Shown here one piece after another: positions 37,201 to 45,548 of a stretch of 64,000 nucleotides of DNA. The stretch is from CBDDHT01 sp965227905 (GTDB lineage Bacteria; Pseudomonadota; Alphaproteobacteria; Rhizobiales; Methyloligellaceae), in assembly GCA_965227905.1 (NCBI GenBank), contig OZ245780.1, positions 4,650,001-4,714,000 of the forward strand. Direction: 5' to 3'. The stretch's first letter is position 1; each line of letters begins with the position of its first letter. Below the pieces are notes generated by a model. The model was given only the letters and a program-made list of their open reading frames with translations. It did not search any database and was not told the DNA's origin. Made by a program: the position numbers and the translations under genes.

Positions 37201-40141
37201 GATCGCCTGCATATGGATCGGTCCCGTGATTTGTCACCGTGACGTCAAACGTACATTCGCTTCCGACCGCACAATAGGCAGGTCCCGATTTTTCGAGTGC
37301 GATATCGAATGCCGGCAGAGCGATTCCGGTTTCGGAACACGCACTATCGTTCGTCGCATCCTCGTCATTCTCATGGCCCATTTCGAGCCACGCCAGACCC
37401 GCGCAATTCCGAATCTGGTCGCGGGCATAGTCTGCCGGCACCTGCCAGGTGATACGCACCGACTGCGATGCGCCGGCGGCCAAACTGGCATCGGCAAAAC
37501 GGCAGGTCGCACCGGCGGGGTGCGCCGTGCAAATCCAGCCGGCACCCTCGAATCCGACCAGGGTCGGTACGGGGACGATGACCGCCGATCCGGGCTCGGG
37601 TGTGCTCAGGGCATCTGCAAATACCAGATCGCCTTCATAGGGCTCCGTGCCGCGGTTGGTGACCGTCACCTCGAAAGTGCATTCACCGCTGCGCTCGCAC
37701 TCGGCGGGGCCAGACTTTTCGATCCCGAGATCGAAGGCGAGTACCGGTGCGACAGGCGGTCCGATGATCCGTGTCGATGCGCAGTCACGGTCGTTTCCTG
37801 GGAAGCCGTCGCCCACCATGCCGGACGAACCGGGGAAAAGCATCTCGAACAAAAGTTCATCGAGGCCCCCGGCAGGCAGACCGACAGAGGCGCGGTAGTC
37901 GTCGATAGCGGTTTGCGCCGCTGCATCCAAAACGCCGTCGACGGGACCAGGATCATGGCCGAGCAACAACAGAGCGGCCTCAACCGCCCGGATCTGGGCG
38001 ACGCCATCGAGGGCCCGCGGCCAAACGATAAAGACACAATTCCAGACCTCGGAAACGTCTGCCGCAATATCGCCTGGCAGGCGGACCGCGAGCGTCAGGC
38101 TGACGCTCTGTCCGGAGGCCAGAGTAGTCGGCTCATGACGACAGCCGATACCGCCGGGCGGGCGCTGCTCGCAAGTCCACCCTGCCGAAGCCGAAACAAA
38201 GGTGGCGTCAGCCGGCGGCGTATCCAACAGATAGAGCGGTCCGGCATAAGTTCCGCCGCCGTTGTTCGTTAGGGTCATGGTGTAGGTGCATTCACCGCCA
38301 CGTTCGCATTCAGCAGGTGCAGTCTTGCTAACCGCAAGCTCGGGCCATGCCTCGCCGGCAGGCGGTGGCGGCAATGGGGGATAGTCGCCCTCAGGCACAG
38401 GCCAGGGCCATGCCTCTTCCCAAGGCCCTTCCCATGGACCCTCAGCCGGTTGAATGTCCGGGCTCCGAATCGGTTGATACACCTCAACGTCGCCAATCTT
38501 GGTGGCGCCACGCGCATTCCGGTCCTGATCCAGGCCAGCCGCAACCATATAGGATGACTGAGGCGTCTCAGGCGATGTTGCATAACCTGAGGCCGGATAA
38601 GGCTGCCGTGCGGCAGCCGGCGCAAGTTCATCGACACGCGATGCGTCCGTACCTTGAATGCCGTGAACCGCCAGTCCATGCGAATGCGATCGCGATTCCA
38701 GATCGAAGCAAGGACCATCTTCCGAACAGAGACCATCACCCGTTATCCAGGCGAACAGGTTTTGTTGAGCAAGGTCGACTTCCCCGGCATCCGTGTAGCC
38801 CGGACCAAAGTCGACACCGCCAGCGCTGCTGGCGCGAATGAACGGCTGACCGAGAGTTCTTCGATCGGCATAACCGACGTCGTAGCGCCCCGATAGCTGC
38901 CACACACCTTGCGCATCGCGCTCATAGCGGATGACACGCGCTTCATGGGGATGTGCGAAGGGCGCGGCGGCTTCGAGACCGAGATTCCTCACCGTGCCGC
39001 GCTCGGCCACCAGCATGACAGTCTGGGTCCCGCTCTTCGGGAAGGCGATATCCGAGACACCGTGGCTCGGACCACGGCTTGCGACCGCGGCCGGATCCGT
39101 GAAGAATTCGGGAAGAAGGAATTCGCGTCGCACATTGGTCGAATCGAACGCGCCGTCGGCAGCAATGCCAACAGACCAGACCGAGACCCGTCGCTCGTCA
39201 CCTGCAGTGAACCAGGCCGGATCGCCAAATCCGTTTGAGCCCCAGACAGAGTAATAGAGACGCACTTCGTTGGTGGAGGTGTCACGGCGTACAGCCAGTC
39301 CCCATACACGTCGGCGAAAATCAGCAAAATTCCAACAGGATGCGTGACTCGTGACGGTACCGGCAGGACAGTCTGTCAGACGAGCGGACGATGTCGGGTC
39401 GAAGGCGATGGCCTCCAGACTCTGCGTCCCTCCGGTTTGCGCATCGACGAAACGAATACGGCCCTGCGTCCCGTGGTCGTAACGTCCAAGATCCTCCCCG
39501 TCCGATACGCTCAGTCTGTGGATCATGCCGGTCTCGAGATCCGACACATAGAGCTGACGGTTGTGACGGTCATATGCGATATTGCCAAGCGCTGCGCCTG
39601 TATTGGGTCGTCCGTCAAGCGTGATGTCTGCGAAGAGTTCAGGACGATAATCATTGGCTGCCGAAAGCCGCCAGACGCTGCCGGGCCCACCTTCCGAACC
39701 CCACATGCCTGCCATCCAATCCCGATTGTCGCTCGTCCTGTGAAGGCCGAAGGCGGAGGTCGCTGTGAGGTAAATGTTTGGCACCTCGGCATCATCGAAT
39801 GCGATGCCGAATACCTGACCGATATCTTGCGCCAAGACGTTCACGCGGCCGGCGAGACCGGACAGGTGCTGACCGCTCGGTATCGTGCCCGGCCGGCGAA
39901 TATCGATGGAGCGCGCGACGATACCCGATGGATCTATGACTGCTCGGCCGGCTTGTTCAACAGTTCCGGAGAACTGAGAAACAACGGCCTCGCCGGGTTG
40001 AATCCCATCTACGGGCTGGGCTCGTGCGGCCGAAGCCGCGACAAGAAGCAGGAGACCTGCGACGAGTGCTGTGAAGGCACAGGGGTACGACTGCTCTACC
40101 CGACAGTCCGCCGGGGAGCGGGACAACAACTGAGTGTTCAT
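34247..40141 (-). CDS. Giant secreted DUF11/peptidoglycan-binding-like repeat protein
   Basis: 1964 residues. A signal peptide (about 1-42) precedes a beta-propeller-like region (about 45-580), then a Pro-rich linker. From about 600 six DUF11-type immunoglobulin-like modules follow (cues: ELAVSKTAP, DLGIEKSGP, DIALEKSGP, IDLVVKKRGP, PDLGITKVP), each with a C...C pair. Three of them are followed by a peptidoglycan-binding-like helical domain (about 717-770, 1353-1404, 1600-1654) with the RAVEAAL...AIDDYRA pattern. The C-terminal 230 residues contain Cys-rich tandem repeats and a motif of the type AKxLxxxGWQxKxV repeated three times. This looks like a surface or wall-associated structural protein. 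A function cannot be assigned. Confidence 0.88.
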   Translation of the reverse strand: MNTQLLSRSPADCRVEQSYPCAFTALVAGLLLLVAASAARAQPVDGIQPGEAVVSQFSGTVEQAGRAVIDPSGIVARSIDIRRPGTIPSGQHLSGLAGRVNVLAQDIGQVFGIAFDDAEVPNIYLTATSAFGLHRTSDNRDWMAGMWGSEGGPGSVWRLSAANDYRPELFADITLDGRPNTGAALGNIAYDRHNRQLYVSDLETGMIHRLSVSDGEDLGRYDHGTQGRIRFVDAQTGGTQSLEAIAFDPTSSARLTDCPAGTVTSHASCWNFADFRRRVWGLAVRRDTSTNEVRLYYSVWGSNGFGDPAWFTAGDERRVSVWSVGIAADGAFDSTNVRREFLLPEFFTDPAAVASRGPSHGVSDIAFPKSGTQTVMLVAERGTVRNLGLEAAAPFAHPHEARVIRYERDAQGVWQLSGRYDVGYADRRTLGQPFIRASSAGGVDFGPGYTDAGEVDLAQQNLFAWITGDGLCSEDGPCFDLESRSHSHGLAVHGIQGTDASRVDELAPAAARQPYPASGYATSPETPQSSYMVAAGLDQDRNARGATKIGDVEVYQPIRSPDIQPAEGPWEGPWEEAWPWPVPEGDYPPLPPPPAGEAWPELAVSKTAPAECERGGECTYTMTLTNNGGGTYAGPLYLLDTPPADATFVSASAGWTCEQRPPGGIGCRHEPTTLASGQSVSLTLAVRLPGDIAADVSEVWNCVFIVWPRALDGVAQIRAVEAALLLLGHDPGPVDGVLDAAAQTAIDDYRASVGLPAGGLDELLFEMLFPGSSGMVGDGFPGNDRDCASTRIIGPPVAPVLAFDLGIEKSGPAECERSGECTFEVTVTNRGTEPYEGDLVFADALSTPEPGSAVIVPVPTLVGFEGAGWICTAHPAGATCRFADASLAAGASQSVRITWQVPADYARDQIRNCAGLAWLEMGHENDEDATNDSACSETGIALPAFDIALEKSGPAYCAVGSECTFDVTVTNHGTDPYAGDLVFTDALSTPEPGSALILPVPDLVGFEGDGWNCTAHPAGTTCRHPGATLAAGASETVRITWRVPDPYEQDQIRNCAGLAWPEMGHANDDLAANDSACSETSIGLIAIFFDLIIEHFTECERGALCQAGFRVRNGGEKPFSGAIGIRGSLTPALPIQSVDGAKGGWSCEVSGNTYQCQPRSLRLAPGKTEVMLLRLPVPKDFKGSTIQHDMQIVWPDEKKRDPIPSTDVSSGIIDILDPSSPTESPIDLVVKKRGPTNCSPGANCTYTITVVNQGPGTYRGPIFLNDTYPGYVFDRFVRASAEWNCVDYSGAADCRHDVVTLRERESVTLTLTIRLGENVGDLMENRAAGGARNCAWLRWPGLYPSDERNRHLWVERALAMEGYIGERDIDGTIGTTERRAIRAYQAANGLAPTGAINEDLWRVLFDGIAAIAGDRNSDNDRKCIVTPLFETDLPVCDVGWIPVTRPRAKQLVSEGWQMKQVRRSGRSIMCAKKMPAPTAQPLPSQAAPDLGITKVPTQESCRAGKPCSFAVVTVNSGQGTFSGPLQITDILTPAGARLTQSGSAPWVCRSLRGRVRCNHPATQIAPGESNTLSLAFTTSRNATGVLRNCATIDWSPTARVRAVQRALSQSGFPAGAPDGKAGARTRKAVRDYQKRVGLPVTGRIDNALMRQLFGDWGNGDARADNDRACTDVEIQAADLPPVVAPPPRCEAGWTEMSRERAKILSRRGWQVKRVTRSGRTIWCAQRRTTPPVTPTCTGGRTRNDQGQCVCPSSRPNWTGQRCVACTGGTRWNAQKRACIKPTPTCTSGRIWSPRRNTCVCPANRPHWTGKSCIACTGGTRWNAQKRACIKPTPTCTSGRIWSPRRNTCVCPANKPHWTGKSCVACTGGTRWNAQKRACIKPAPTCTGGRVLKQGKCVCPPSRPVWNGRTCAPRARPRPQAACPSGWVKVSREKAKALVRQGWQIKQVGSNLCARRRTQPRPQLR
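34485..34880. repeat. 150-bp in-frame tandem repeats in the giant gene
   Basis: Near-identical units recur at a period of exactly 150 bases (for example CGTATTCCTG at 34601 and TGTATTCCTG at 34751, TTGATGCAGGC at 34503, 34653 and 34803). Each encodes a 50-residue Cys-rich module with CTGGTRWNAQKRACIKP. The differences are mostly single bases, suggesting recent unit expansion or homogenisation. Confidence 0.9.
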
Positions 40142-40461
40142 TGTGTCTCTTTTTTTGCTGAGGGCTCTTCACTACACGTGGAGCCGATTCCGCTTGATAC
40201 CGACACTAATCAGACGTCGCCATATCTGCATTGATCTCGCTCAGTCGTACGCACTTTTTTCGTATGCAGCTGTGATCCGGCAGTGCTCGCGATGCCGGAC
40301 CGAGCGACGGCTGGCAAAATGATCCGCTATATCAATTATTTAGAGATTTAATATACTGTCATGTTTATTTTTTATGACAGCTCTTGATACAAGTCAGCGC
40401 TTTTTCACGCTCGATGTGCATTGCTTAGGAAAGTCGAATATCGTTCTATGGAAACTATGCA
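40142..40461. promoter_or_regulatory. Divergent intergenic region before the giant gene
   Basis: 320 bases between the giant gene start and a small divergent gene. AT-rich stretches around 40320-40380 (TATCAATTATTTAGAGATTTAATATACTG) are likely promoter DNA. No further gene or strong repeat is seen. Confidence 0.35.
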
Positions 40462-40860
40462 ATGCAGAGGTTTTTTCCGACTGCTGCGATTCTCATGACA
40501 GCTGCGGTGTGCACCTCCCCGGCGAGCGCTTTTCCTCTCGCGAAAGATCAAGGGGAGATTGTCAACAAACACACAGCGAAGCTCGTGGTCACTATCGATA
40601 CCGCACGCCAGAACCAGAGTTCCGGACAAGTTGAGCGGCCATGCACACCGCGTTATCGGAGGGTCTGCGAGCCTGTCTACAAGTGGAAATGCCGGCAGCC
40701 GATGTACAGCCAATGCCTTCGTAACAGGCCTCGGAATACCTGTCGAAAAAAGGCGTGCCGGCGCGCCGTGGTGGGCGAACGGTGCCGAAATGTTCAAGTC
40801 GGGACGGTCTGCGACACGTTCGAACAACGCGATCGGCGCAGTCCTGTGCGACCACGGTGA
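40462..40860 (+). CDS. Small secreted Cys-rich basic protein
   Basis: 132 residues with a clear signal peptide (MQRFFPTAAILMTAAVCTSP, cleavage near ASA-F). The mature part has eight Cys spaced through a basic region (RYRRVCEPVYKWKCRQPMY). No family is recognised. The Cys content is reminiscent of the Cys-rich repeats in the divergent giant gene, and shared extracellular location is plausible. It is separate from the next gene by 28 bases on the opposite strand. Confidence 0.6.
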   Translation: MQRFFPTAAILMTAAVCTSPASAFPLAKDQGEIVNKHTAKLVVTIDTARQNQSSGQVERPCTPRYRRVCEPVYKWKCRQPMYSQCLRNRPRNTCRKKACRRAVVGERCRNVQVGTVCDTFEQRDRRSPVRPR

Positions 40861-40888
40861 CTGACTAGCCCGCGTCTTGAGTTAAGCG

Positions 40889-41494
40889 TCAGGTTGCAAT
40901 GTGCGTTTGCGCTGTGCGTCCTTCGGCAGGATGCCGCCCATCGTCTGACCGATTGGGAAGAGTCGTCTCCAGCCAGCGGTCCACAGCCATCTCATCAGGA
41001 TTGAAAATCTTGCCCTCGGCGCCACAAAATTCGTTCCAGGATTCGACCCTGCCAGGACTAAGCCCAACCAAGACAGGGATGCCCTGCTCAACCGCACTCA
41101 CAATCGGACCTCGCAATCCGCGTCCTTCCGATTCTTGTTTTCCGAACTTATTGAGGATCAAAATGTCGGCGCCGTCTTGCAGCGACGCCGCGACTCTTTC
41201 TGCAATTGTATCGAGTGCGCCATCATCAAGACGGCAGGCATCCGACCCGGTCCCCAGATTCTGAGACATGGGATAGACGACCGACGTCGCGAGGTCTTCC
41301 AGGAACATGTTGCAACGGTTCTCCTCAAGAGCCGTCACGTCTGCCCGCACGGCACCAGCCAGGCGGTAACCTTGCCGTTTCAGGCGATCTGTAATTTCCG
41401 ATAGAGCCTGATCGATCCTGTTACCGTCGTCATGCTTCAACGCGGCGACCAGCATCGGGGCGTCGCCGCCATTGTCAGAGACATTTGCGTCCAT
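40889..41494 (-). CDS. DUF2478 family protein
   Basis: 201 residues from ATG 41494. The family motifs are visible: GYRLAGAVRADV, SDACRLDDGALDTIAER, ILILNKFGKQESEGRGLRGPI and GIPVLVGL. DUF2478 proteins resemble P-loop-type nucleotide-binding folds and are often near molybdenum or nitrogen-fixation genes, but no such genes are here and no canonical Walker A is present. The gap to 41901 contains a long palindrome. Confidence 0.85.
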   Translation of the reverse strand: MDANVSDNGGDAPMLVAALKHDDGNRIDQALSEITDRLKRQGYRLAGAVRADVTALEENRCNMFLEDLATSVVYPMSQNLGTGSDACRLDDGALDTIAERVAASLQDGADILILNKFGKQESEGRGLRGPIVSAVEQGIPVLVGLSPGRVESWNEFCGAEGKIFNPDEMAVDRWLETTLPNRSDDGRHPAEGRTAQTHIAT

Positions 41495-41712
41495 ATCCGT
41501 TCCAATCCTCAAACCACGATGGTCGATTCTCTTTGCAACGCGTGCACCGCGGATAGACCAAACGTAATGATGGTTGAGGAAAGGCACTTTGATTGAGCAC
41601 AAATAAACGGACGGAAGCGATTGCAGGATTAGAACCGCATCGTATGTCGCGGATTTCTTGATTCCGCGAAGTCATTGATCGCCGTGTTTGTCGTGCAACT
41701 GGCTTGTTGTTT

Positions 41713-41857
41713 TTTGCTTGCGCTACCGCCCTTCGGGCTACTTGAGCGCGAGCCGCCGTAGGCGGCAAGAAACTCACAACAGAACGGATTGTCGAGGGAT
41801 CAGCTGGCTACTGCCAGCTCGCGCTCAAGCAGCCCAAAGGGCGGTAGCGCAAGCAAA
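41713..41857. repeat. 145-bp palindromic element with 41-bp arms
   Basis: Arms at 41713-41753 and 41817-41857 are inverted copies with two mismatches; each contains GCTTGCGCTACCGCCC. The 63-base centre has two smaller hairpins (GCCGCC...GGCGGC and AGCTGGC...GCCAGCT). It lies between two minus-strand genes, and the sequence differs from the palindrome at 9899. Confidence 0.85.
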
Positions 41858-41901
41858 GACTCAATTCTCACGTCGCACACCAATCAGCCTTCCGCTCACC
41901 C

Positions 41902-42618
41902 CTATCCACCTGCCGGCTTGCCGAGCCAATCCAGAACGTCTTTGGTGTAGCCCGCGATGACCCGATGCTCGAGATCGGAACCGGCCTGATCGATAAGAAC
42001 ACCGACGAGGCCGCTCCCCGCATATGCGGCCGACACCTTGTCGAGCTTTGCAAGTTCCACCCCGTTTCCAGCGTCCTTCAAGGTCGTCACAGCGGCAAGC
42101 ATGGGCGTACCGCCGATGACCGCGCGTGCAACGGCCGACGGAATGACAAAGCCGACGATGGTGACTTCGAGCCGCACCGGCCGGGTGCCCTTGTATTTGG
42201 GCAGTACGTTCTTATTCAGAGTCTCTTTGATCAGTCCATTGACCCTCTTGCGCATATAGGCCTGCGCCTCGGGACTGTTCATCACTTTGTTCTGAGCACC
42301 GGCCTCGTCCTGTTCGAAATCGTCCGCCCTCGCCTCCGCCTGCTTTGAAATCCGTTTCACTTCGGCCTGAACGTTCGGCTGTCTGAGATAGTCATGCCTT
42401 GCATTGCCCCAGCGGATGCTCGCCTTGGGCGCATAGCGAATGTCGACGCCCTGGATTCTTAGCCCGGCCATCTCGTTGACGCTCAGCTTGTTGACCGACG
42501 TGGCGCACCCGGCAAGGGCGAGTACGATGCCTGGCACGAGAAACACCGTCATAATCGAGCGACGAATTGCGGTCCGCAGTGTGACCGGTCTTCTTGCGGT
42601 TGCAGTTGCATTTGGCAT
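41902..42618 (-). CDS. Probable lipoprotein of unknown function
   Basis: 238 residues. A signal of the type II class ends in the lipobox LAGC at Cys38, so the protein should be lipid-anchored. The mature region has charged helices (EAGAQNKVMNSPEAQAYMRKRV) and a strand-rich domain with RPVRLEVTIVGFVIPSAVARAV. It resembles DUF6778-type alphaproteobacterial lipoproteins by layout, without certainty. The gene has a long 5' gap, consistent with its own promoter. Confidence 0.75.
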   Translation of the reverse strand: MPNATATARRPVTLRTAIRRSIMTVFLVPGIVLALAGCATSVNKLSVNEMAGLRIQGVDIRYAPKASIRWGNARHDYLRQPNVQAEVKRISKQAEARADDFEQDEAGAQNKVMNSPEAQAYMRKRVNGLIKETLNKNVLPKYKGTRPVRLEVTIVGFVIPSAVARAVIGGTPMLAAVTTLKDAGNGVELAKLDKVSAAYAGSGLVGVLIDQAGSDLEHRVIAGYTKDVLDWLGKPAGG

Positions 42619-43018
42619 GATTTGTCCCCTGGCGCGCCGCTTCTCGGCACTTGCGCCCCTCCAAGGGCGCTCTCAAATCAACGTTCAGAAATCTAATTTG
42701 TGATTGCTCGGGCGTTGCCGCCTGAAAAGATATGAGCTTGCCCCCACGGGTTCTCATTTGCGCGATGTGCACAGCCTGTCATTGAGGCGCGGAATACATC
42801 GAACTGATGTCATCTGCTTCGAGAGGGAAGTATCCTCCTCGCTGCAGACCCGGAATGCTTATAAGATTGATAAACGCCGTCAGACGGCAGGCCCCGCGCC
42901 CGTACTCGGGTGTTCTACATAACGGCCCGCATTTTCTGTGTGGCATTTGCCACATACAGCAAATTTATCAGGGGATATCGCCGATCGTCGGCAACCGTGA
43001 ACGCCGGTCAATCAGGAT
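42619..43018. other. Intergenic region without a supported gene
   Basis: 400 bases between the lipoprotein and the VOC gene. Only a small hairpin (GTGTGGCATTTGCCACAT, about 42940) stands out. Short open frames here lack ribosome sites and family character. Confidence 0.4.
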
Positions 43019-43504
43019 CTACGCGTCGCCGTTTGCATCACGCCCGTCGACGCGCAGATAGTCTTCAGGCGCGCCGAAGGTTTCACCCTCCTTCAGCAAT
43101 CCTGCGCCCGGTATGTGATTGACTTCTATTCTGATGCCATCGGGATCTTCGAACAGCACATAGTAGTAACCCGCAGCCCAGTCGCCGTGCACCGGACCGC
43201 GAACAAGCGTTGCGCCGAGTCGGGCAACCAGATCCGCGGTCTTGTCGACATCTTCCGGTGTGCGCGCACGCAGGCAAATATGGTGCAGGCCGACGCGATA
43301 TTGCTGAAAGCGCTCGCCTTCATATTCCGGATCGCATTTCCGCACGCCGATCGCAGTTCGTGCCCCCACATGGTAGCAAAATTCAGGACCGTCGAGCACG
43401 CAGCTCATACCGAATTCGGGCAGCAGCGCCGAGTAGAACGCGCGGGCCTTGTCGAACTGGCTGACGGTCAGGATGACATGGGCCATGCCGTTGATGCCGA
43501 TCAT
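43019..43504 (-). CDS. VOC-superfamily (glyoxalase-like) protein
   Basis: 161 residues from ATG 43504. The fold has HVILTVSQFDKARAFYSALL at the start and an RVGLHHICLRA central strand, followed by YVLFEDPDGIRIEVNHIPG, giving the usual His...Glu metal ligands of vicinal-oxygen-chelate proteins. Such proteins include glyoxalase I, dioxygenases and resistance proteins, so the substrate is unknown. It is on the same strand as the racemase gene, 106 bases downstream of it. Confidence 0.85.
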   Translation of the reverse strand: MIGINGMAHVILTVSQFDKARAFYSALLPEFGMSCVLDGPEFCYHVGARTAIGVRKCDPEYEGERFQQYRVGLHHICLRARTPEDVDKTADLVARLGATLVRGPVHGDWAAGYYYVLFEDPDGIRIEVNHIPGAGLLKEGETFGAPEDYLRVDGRDANGDA

Positions 43505-43610
43505 GTCAGGCGCTCCTTGCGATCGTGATCGTTGTATGCGCAACGAGCGTGCGGCAAAAACCGGCTTTGGGGAAGCTCATGTCATTGATTGTACTGCCAA
43601 TGGCAGAAAA

Positions 43611-45077
43611 TCAGCCGGACCGCTGAACGCCATACTGTGCCAGAGCCACGCACCGGCGCGCCAGAATCTCTGTCGGATCCAGAACGACGATGGATCGGTC
43701 TCCCACCGAATAGTTTTCTGTCGAATGAAGCAGAAGCGGAAGTTCCGTGCACCCGAGGATCACAGCGTCGGCGCCCTTGTCGACACTGTGCCTTACAGCC
43801 GCCAGTAGATCGTCGACGCACGCACCGGTCGTGAACCCGGCTTTGACGCCACTGTCGCCATATATGGCGGTCATCACCCTGCCCTGAAATTCGCTGTCAG
43901 GGACCAGCACTTCCAGGTCCATGGCCTCCAGGACGTCGTGATAGACCCGGCTTTCAATCGTCCCGGTCGTTGCCAGAAGCCCGATCTTGCGACAACGCGG
44001 GTGGCTATCGCGGATCGCACAAGCGGTTTCATAGATCATGTGCACGACCGGTATTGAGACGTAACGTTGGATACGCTCGACATACGCATGAGCCGTGTTG
44101 CAGGGGATCGCGATCATTGCGGCATTGTCGGCCTCGAGCCGTTTGCAGGCGGCGAGAAGCGGGATTGTGGGATCCGGCCCGTCGCCAAGCAGATTTTCCG
44201 TACGATCGGGAATTTTCGGATTGTGCTCCACGACCATTTTGATGTGGTCCTGGTCCTTCTTAGCTTCCGTCTGGCGGATCACTTTGTCCATGAAATCGAC
44301 GGTTGCCAGCGGACCGACCCCGCCGATGATTCCAACCTTGTATTCCGGGACCTGTTCAGCGATTTCCACTCTCAAGGCATGTTCCGCATAGACCTGATTG
44401 CAGTCGATGATGGACACACCGTCGGGAACCGCAAGTGCGTCCTGAACAAGAGGAAGTTCGGTAAGTCCTGGAACGATGATCTCCGCGCCCTGGCCAACAA
44501 GGTCATCGCAGGCACGTTGGAAGTGATCGACCGGTTCACCGTTCAAATTGCCTGCCTTGATCCCGCGGGCGCCATAGACAGCCTCGCGTAGCCCCGGCTC
44601 CTGAATTTCGCTGTTTGGATAGAGAATCTCATACCCCTCGAAACCGGGGTTGGATTCAAACAGCCCACTGTTGCGGACATGAGCCGATGCAATAACGCCC
44701 AACTTGCGCACGGACGGATGGTTGGCGGAAATATGGCTGCTCAGGGCACCCATCATATCCACAATCTGCGTTTTCAGTTCCGGTGCTATTTCACGAAGGA
44801 ATGTGTGGCTGATGAAGCACGGCAACATCACCATATCGACCGTACGCGCTTCCAACTCCCGGACGACCCGGTAGACGTAGAGTTTTCTCTCGGTCAAGCG
44901 GGAGCCGCCCGCCTCATCCAGGCTGCGGTCGTCGAACGGCTCCTGTTCGAAAAGTACATCGAACTTCCGGTTCGTGCCCTGCTGTGACGATGTTTTGACA
45001 AGTTTGAACAGGATATCGGCCCCGGCCAAAGCGCCAAGCCCACCGATAATTCCGAGCCGTCTCGACCGTGTGTTCAT
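43611..45077 (-). CDS. Double-domain aspartate/glutamate racemase-like protein
   Basis: 488 residues made of two complete Asp/Glu racemase folds (about 1-240 and 245-488), each starting KxGIIGGxG. In the second domain both catalytic Cys are present, Cys326 (IPCNTAH) and Cys443 (GCTELP). In the first domain Cys87 (LPCFISH) is present but the second catalytic Cys is replaced by Leu205 (PGLTELP). The first domain may thus be a catalytically dead or altered partner. Fused tandem racemases are uncommon; most family members are single-domain. Substrate unknown. Confidence 0.88.
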   Translation of the reverse strand: MNTRSRRLGIIGGLGALAGADILFKLVKTSSQQGTNRKFDVLFEQEPFDDRSLDEAGGSRLTERKLYVYRVVRELEARTVDMVMLPCFISHTFLREIAPELKTQIVDMMGALSSHISANHPSVRKLGVIASAHVRNSGLFESNPGFEGYEILYPNSEIQEPGLREAVYGARGIKAGNLNGEPVDHFQRACDDLVGQGAEIIVPGLTELPLVQDALAVPDGVSIIDCNQVYAEHALRVEIAEQVPEYKVGIIGGVGPLATVDFMDKVIRQTEAKKDQDHIKMVVEHNPKIPDRTENLLGDGPDPTIPLLAACKRLEADNAAMIAIPCNTAHAYVERIQRYVSIPVVHMIYETACAIRDSHPRCRKIGLLATTGTIESRVYHDVLEAMDLEVLVPDSEFQGRVMTAIYGDSGVKAGFTTGACVDDLLAAVRHSVDKGADAVILGCTELPLLLHSTENYSVGDRSIVVLDPTEILARRCVALAQYGVQRSG

Positions 45078-45351
45078 TGGACAATTTGCTCCGGAAAAAT
45101 TCGGTCAATAGCGAACAATCTCACTCGTTCTATCAGCAGCGAGTGCCATGAGTTCTAATTGCCAATCCCGATGAAGGGGGAGACCATGTCAGGTTGATCG
45201 TTTGGCGCCCAATGCAAATTTGTAATGGTGGATGCCGTTGCAGCATGACCTAACCCACTCGCATTTGGGAGAGTTGTGAGAGTGTCCCAGCCAAGCATCG
45301 AGGTCACTGCACTCACAGCCGCGAGTACCGGACCGCATTATCTTCGCACCC

Positions 45352-45398
45352 CTTGGTAGGCGCACGGGGACTCGAACCCCGGACCCGCTGATTAAGAG
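45352..45398 (-). repeat. attL-like 47-bp tRNA-Lys(CUU) 3' fragment
   Basis: The reverse complement runs from the anticodon loop (CTCTTAATC, anticodon CUU) through a T arm GGTTCGAGTCC to the encoded CCA. The 5' half of the tRNA is absent, as the adjoining base pairs do not match an anticodon stem. It is the displaced copy left by integration and is the left boundary of element 1. Confidence 0.85.
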
Positions 45399-45548
45399 AT
45401 AGAGAAATAAGCGGGTCAATCATTGACATTTTGAGACAGAAAGAATGGAAAACCCTTGTTTTTTGGGAAATATCCGCTATATTTCTTGGACACTGGTGGA
45501 CAAGGGGCTCCACCATCAATCTTCCCAAGGTATTCCCAGAGCGAAGCG

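Noticed and set aside
45189..45419. Open frame containing SGSGVRVPVRLP over the left tRNA fragment
   Set aside because: This is the usual spurious translation of a tRNA 3' half; the same peptide appears over the second fragment at 57575-57802.
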